Of a stretch of 6,473 nucleotides of DNA, positions 5,280 through 6,473 are shown piece after piece. The DNA is taken from contig JADLBT010000037.1 of assembly GCA_020847555.1 (NCBI GenBank), positions 1 to 6,473 on the forward strand, written 5' to 3'. The notes below the pieces were generated by a model that saw nothing but the letters and a program-made list of their open reading frames with translations, was not told where the DNA came from and searched no databases. Origin of the DNA: Gemmataceae bacterium. GTDB taxonomy: Bacteria > Planctomycetota > Planctomycetia > Gemmatales > Gemmataceae. The position numbers were made by a program, and so were the translations under genes. The number at the start of each line of letters is the position of its first letter. Position 1 is the stretch's first letter.

Positions 5280-6473
5280 TTACTCTCCCAGCATCTTCCG
5301 CACCTGCTTCAACTCGTTGGTCTTGTTCTGCGCCTCCAGCGCGGCGAGCAGGATGCGCTGGGCATCGCGGTCGAGGACATCAATTTCCAGCGCCTGGCGG
5401 GCGTAGCGCTCGGCCTCGGCGTGCCGGCCGGCCTGCGACAGCAACTGGGCCAGCTTGCGCCGCACCTCCAGGGCGTCCGCGTCCTTCGGCGCCAGATCCT
5501 TCAGCACGCCGATCAGCTTCTCGTCGTCCTTCGTCTGGCCGTAGACCTTCGCCAGCTCGACGAGCCACGTATCTTCATACGGTTCGGCCTTGCGCCCGAG
5601 TTCGTAGGTCCGGGCGGCGTCGTCGAATTTTTTCGCCTCGAACTGGAGCTTGCCGAGCAGCCGCAGCACCCGCGGGTCGCGCGGCTCGATGTCGCTGGCC
5701 GGCTCCAGAATGCCGATCGCCTGCGCCGCCTGCCCCTCGCCGAGCAGCAGCTGCGCGAGGACGTAGGACGCCAGCGGGTGGCCGGCCTTCTTCGCCAGGG
5801 CCGCGTCGATCAGCTTGCGGGCCTCCTTCGTCTCGCCGGTGATGACGTACCGTTCGGCAAGCTTCGCCGCCAGGTCCGGGTTGTTCGGAGCCTTCGCGTG
5901 GGCCGCCCGCAGCTCGTTCAGGCTCAGCGCCTTCTCGGCCGGCCGACCGGCGTGGATCTTCTGGACGAACGCTTCCAGGTGCTTGCGGTAGTCCTTCTCG
6001 AATTGCTCCTTCGACACCTTGCAAATCTGTCTCAGGGCGGCGTCCGTGTCCAGCCCGTCGGCGTAGGCCTTGAGGAATTGTCCGACCACCTGCTTGCCGT
6101 GGGTCTTCTTCAGGTATTCGACGTAGAGGTGGCTCTGCAGGTAGGCGAGCTGCCACTCCTCGCCCGATCCGGGGCGGACGAACCCGAGCTGGATGTTGTC
6201 GAGGTTCATCAGCTCGCCCGAGGCGATGCGGCGCTTGAGCAGCTGGTGCCAGCTCGGCGGCATCGGGAACCCCTCCAGGCTGACCGCCAGCCCCTCCGTG
6301 AACCAGTGCGGCACCTGGAACTTCGTCTGCTCCAGGTTGAAGACGTGGACCAGCTCGTGCCGCAGGACGCGCACCCAGTTGAACGGTTTGGGGATCACGC
6401 CCGACGTGTCGCGTGGCGAGACCATCGCCACCAGCCGGCCGGTGCAGGCGCCGATCGTGCGCAGGTCCGGGAC
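5280..6473 (-). CDS. Gluzincin (peptidase MA-like) metallopeptidase with TPR repeats, 5'-partial
   Basis: The frame stays open to the window edge, so the N-terminus is missing and 397 residues are visible (numbered here from the edge). Zinc-protease motif HELVH is at 39-43 (His39, Glu40, His43), followed by WFTEGLA with Glu60 as the likely third zinc ligand. This HExxH plus downstream Glu pattern is that of gluzincins of the peptidase MA clan. From about 186 to 385 the protein is helical with repeated TPR-like pairs: AAKLAERYVITGETKEARKL (202-221), YVLAQLLLGEGQAAQAIGIL (237-256), RLLGKLQFEAKKFDDAARTY (271-290), WLVELAKVYGQTKDDEKLIG (303-322) and RRKLAQLLSQAGRHAEAERY (338-357). A GTG at 6431 could be taken as a start, but sequence upstream (VPDLRTIGACTGRLV) still reads as protein, so I regard it as internal. 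The family usually has a longer N-terminal, often TPR, region and a signal peptide, which cannot be checked here. The substrate is unknown. Confidence 0.88.
   Translation of the reverse strand, partial: VPDLRTIGACTGRLVAMVSPRDTSGVIPKPFNWVRVLRHELVHVFNLEQTKFQVPHWFTEGLAVSLEGFPMPPSWHQLLKRRIASGELMNLDNIQLGFVRPGSGEEWQLAYLQSHLYVEYLKKTHGKQVVGQFLKAYADGLDTDAALRQICKVSKEQFEKDYRKHLEAFVQKIHAGRPAEKALSLNELRAAHAKAPNNPDLAAKLAERYVITGETKEARKLIDAALAKKAGHPLASYVLAQLLLGEGQAAQAIGILEPASDIEPRDPRVLRLLGKLQFEAKKFDDAARTYELGRKAEPYEDTWLVELAKVYGQTKDDEKLIGVLKDLAPKDADALEVRRKLAQLLSQAGRHAEAERYARQALEIDVLDRDAQRILLAALEAQNKTNELKQVRKMLGE

Noticed and set aside
2323..5406. A 1027-codon open frame on the plus strand
   Set aside because: It lies antisense to the 830-aa gene and the MazG-like gene, has no recognisable domain and is rich in Arg, Gln, Val and Leu in a low-complexity manner. 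This is the usual shadow of a high-GC gene.

Overview
The window looks like a chromosomal segment of a GC-rich bacterium, most likely a planctomycete of the Gemmataceae type. This is inferred from three things: very high GC with strong G/C preference at third codon positions, weak or absent Shine-Dalgarno sites before several genes, and protein architectures (a large membrane-anchored protein with a signal peptide, and a gluzincin-TPR protein) that I associate with that group. No rRNA, tRNA, CRISPR array or insertion sequence is visible.

Five main genes lie on the minus strand. In transcription order, right to left, they are: a 5'-truncated secreted-type gluzincin metallopeptidase with TPR repeats (5280-6473); a short all-alpha MazG-like nucleotide pyrophosphohydrolase with a Cys-rich tail (4900-5199); an 830-residue exported, membrane-anchored protein with a GATase1-like segment (2365-4857); an ABC-2-type ATPase (1322-2254); and UDP-glucose 4-epimerase galE (231-1217). 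A small Arg-rich ORF with a good ribosome binding site (24-194) lies on the plus strand and converges on galE.

The most distinctive structure is a family of short intergenic palindromes, CCCACGGG-N6-CCCGTGGG flanked by AAAG and CTTT. It occupies three of the four gaps between the minus-strand genes: 1231-1301 (two inverted copies forming a perfect 27-bp inverted repeat), 2302-2338 and 5239-5270. The stems are conserved while the six-base loops differ. Each lies just after a minus-strand stop codon, so they probably act as terminators or are a dispersed REP-like family that settles there. The only gap without one is the 42-bp gap between the MazG-like gene and the 830-aa gene, where a GAGGA site precedes the second start, so these two are the best candidates for a co-transcribed pair.

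Functionally, galE belongs to galactose/nucleotide-sugar metabolism. The ABC ATPase and the 830-aa protein next to it resemble parts of an export or gliding-type ABC-2 system, although no permease is present in the window. The MazG-like and gluzincin-TPR genes have no clear link to these. I found no strong evidence for an entirely new multi-gene system. The palindrome family, the small ORF, the atypical Q-loop of the ATPase and the 830-aa protein are the points worth following.
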